A stretch of DNA of 6,997 nucleotides, from contig JAEZYR010000075.1 in the NCBI GenBank assembly GCA_023442635.1, forward strand, positions 1 to 6,997, read 5' to 3'. Both the position numbers and the translations under genes were made by a program. The DNA is from Bacillota bacterium. Lineage in GTDB: Bacteria; Bacillota; Clostridia; Saccharofermentanales; Fastidiosipilaceae. This document shows positions 5,719 through 6,997 of the stretch, one piece after another; position 1 is the stretch's first letter, and each line of letters opens with the position of its first letter. The notes beneath the pieces were generated by a model, which saw only the letters and a program-made list of their open reading frames with translations, had not been told where the DNA came from and searched no databases.

Positions 5719-6504
5719 ATGATCTACCTTATATATTTTTTGATGGCGTTGCTGGCCACGGCGGTCGGCGCCTTAACAGGCATGGGGGGCGGAGTCATCA
5801 TGAAGCCTGTCATGGACCTGCTGGGGCACTTCGATGTGCTGAGCATCGGTGTCCTTTCGTCGGTGACGGTTTTTTCGATGTCCCTGGTTTCGATCGGCAA
5901 GCAAATCGTGGCCAAAACGCCCATACCCTACCGTCAGGTCCTGCCCTTGGCGATAGGCTCGGTCGGTGGAGGCTTGCTGGGCGAGCGTTTGCTGGCCTGG
6001 GTTCTTGCCTTTACGGGGCAAAAAACAGCTGTCACCATCACGCAAAATGTGATTCTTGCCTTGCTGATCGCGGCCGTTTTCTTCTATATGAAGAACAAGC
6101 ACCGCCTGCCGTCTTATCGCCTTCTCGGCCTTGTGCCCTGCTTGCTGGCAGGTGTTTTCTTGGGTATTTGCTCTTCCTTCTTGGGTATTGGTGGTGGGCC
6201 GATCAATGTCGCGCTCATTCTTTTCCTCTTCTCGGTCGATACGAAAGTTGCGACAGTCTGCTCGCTTGTGACCATCCTTTTTGCTCAGATTTCAAAGCTC
6301 CTGCTCATTGCAGGGACGACGGGCTTTGCCGCCTTTGACTTGCGCGTCTTGCCCTATATGATTGTGGCTTCTATTGCAGGTGGCTTTATCGGGGCGGCGC
6401 TCAATAAGCACTGGAGCGAAAAGCGGGTGGAGCAGGCCTTCAACCTTGTTCAGCTTGTGGTTCTTTTGATCACCCTGTCCAACATTGTGCGAGCCATCCT
6501 TTAA
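5719..6504 (+). CDS. TSUP/TauE-SafE family membrane protein, putative sulfite or sulfur-anion exporter
   Basis: A 261-aa polytopic membrane protein of the TauE/SafE family, which includes exporters of sulfite, sulfoacetate and related anions. The two family repeats are clear: GALTGMGGGVIMKP at about 17-30 and GICSSFLGIGGGPINV at about 149-164, each with the diagnostic GxGGG turn. About eight hydrophobic segments are visible, with a basic cytoplasmic stretch (YMKNKHRLPSYR, 123-134) between the halves. I chose ATG 5719 because GAGG (5706-5709) lies 9 bases before it and the first helix begins at once. An upstream in-frame GTG at 5674 would add 15 charged residues and has only a weak ribosome binding site. 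It is divergent from the sulfonate-type importer. Sulfite export is an inference from family and neighbours; some family members move other anions or take up substrate instead. Confidence 0.9.
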   Translation: MIYLIYFLMALLATAVGALTGMGGGVIMKPVMDLLGHFDVLSIGVLSSVTVFSMSLVSIGKQIVAKTPIPYRQVLPLAIGSVGGGLLGERLLAWVLAFTGQKTAVTITQNVILALLIAAVFFYMKNKHRLPSYRLLGLVPCLLAGVFLGICSSFLGIGGGPINVALILFLFSVDTKVATVCSLVTILFAQISKLLLIAGTTGFAAFDLRVLPYMIVASIAGGFIGAALNKHWSEKRVEQAFNLVQLVVLLITLSNIVRAIL

Positions 6505-6585
6505 GTCAGGGCGAAGCCAGGGCGCTTGGCTAATTGCGGAAACATAGGGTGGATCTAGAAGATAGCTGCAGATGGGGGGACAAAG

Positions 6586-6997
6586 ATGAACCTACAGACC
6601 TTTCGCCAGCATGTGGATTTAAGAGCGCCTCTTGTGCCTGGCAGTGCCGAAATGCAGTTTATGCATGTTAGAGCGCTGGAGGCCAGGCGCGTTTGTCAGC
6701 AGATCATGGCTGGAGACTATGACGAAGCACGCACAAGAAAGTTGTTGTCGGAGCTTCTGGGCGAAGAGATTGATGACACAACAGTAATTCTCGCTCCGAT
6801 CACCATCGACGCAGGTGTACATCTGCATATAGGAGACCATGTGTTTATAAATGCAGGCTGTTGTTTGCAGGATCAGGGGGGTATCTGGATTGGCGATCGT
6901 AGTTTGATCGGTCACCAGGTGGTTTTGGCAAGCTTGAATCACGACGAAGACCCAGAAAGGCGCGGCGTTCTGCACCCGGCCCCGATCAAAATAGGCC
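6586..6997 (+). CDS. Maltose/galactoside-type sugar O-acetyltransferase (5' part, cut by window end)
   Basis: The frame is open from ATG 6586 to the window edge, giving 137 codons with no stop. GGGGGA (6575-6580) lies 5 bases before the start. Residues about 22-60 form the helical N-terminal part of the MAT family (ALEARRVCQQIMAGDYDEAR). From about residue 70 the left-handed beta-helix hexapeptide repeats begin: ITIDAG, HIGDHV, FINAGC, WIGDRS, LIGHQV. The sequence GCCLQDQGGIWIGD and the catalytic-loop histidine H119 in NHDEDPERR match the acetyl-CoA-dependent sugar O-acetyltransferases (Maa/LacA type), cytosolic trimers that acetylate sugar hydroxyls. The remaining beta-helix coils and C-terminus are missing only because the window ends. 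The gene lies 81 bases after the TauE-like gene with no clear terminator between, so co-transcription is possible. The physiological acceptor is unknown. Confidence 0.85.
   Translation, partial: MNLQTFRQHVDLRAPLVPGSAEMQFMHVRALEARRVCQQIMAGDYDEARTRKLLSELLGEEIDDTTVILAPITIDAGVHLHIGDHVFINAGCCLQDQGGIWIGDRSLIGHQVVLASLNHDEDPERRGVLHPAPIKIG

Noticed and set aside
6515..6531. Hairpin AGCCA/TGGCT after the TSUP gene as a terminator
   Set aside because: The stem is only 5 bp and no T run follows.
6619..6975. Minus-strand open frame of 118 codons
   Set aside because: It lies antisense to the acetyltransferase, which has clear hexapeptide repeats and a ribosome binding site. The minus-strand product has no recognisable domain.

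Overview
The window (about 52% GC by eye) reads as an ordinary bacterial chromosome segment from a Gram-positive-like organism. The solute-binding protein is a lipoprotein (lipobox LAAC at residues 20-23, then a long Ser/Ala/Thr/Lys-rich tether), and most genes have strong GGAG-type ribosome binding sites. Both fit Firmicutes/Clostridia-like bacteria, but I cannot name a genus. There is no IS element, phage gene, CRISPR array, tRNA or rRNA.

Layout. Positions 1-39 look like the last codons of a plus-strand gene, followed by a strong plus-strand terminator (74-120). A minus-strand two-component pair follows: a LuxR/NarL-type response regulator (141-836) and, upstream of it in the transcript, a seven-helix sensor histidine kinase (853-2361). 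Between the kinase and the next minus-strand unit lie a perfect TATAAT box (2451-2456) and a minus-strand terminator (2491-2516), so the pair appears to be its own transcription unit. Next comes a minus-strand ABC importer in the order permease (4761-5528), ATPase (3828-4628), lipoprotein binding protein (2600-3727). It belongs to the SsuABC/TauABC/NrtABC family. The two gaps inside it are long for such an operon and hold a GGCC-rich direct repeat and a hairpin.

A 190-bp divergent control region (5529-5718) with two inverted repeats separates the importer from a plus-strand TauE/SafE-family (TSUP) anion exporter (5719-6504). A plus-strand maltose/galactoside-type sugar O-acetyltransferase starts at 6586 and runs off the window.

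Working hypothesis. An SsuABC/TauABC-like importer divergent from a sulfite-exporter-family protein suggests organosulfonate uptake paired with export of sulfite or another sulfur anion. No desulfonating enzyme lies in the window, so the substrate is inferred from family and context only. The two-component system is a neighbour and could regulate the transport genes, but nothing in the sequence proves it. I did not find a clearly novel multi-gene system; the most unusual items are the atypical histidine kinase and the intercistronic repeat/hairpin structures.
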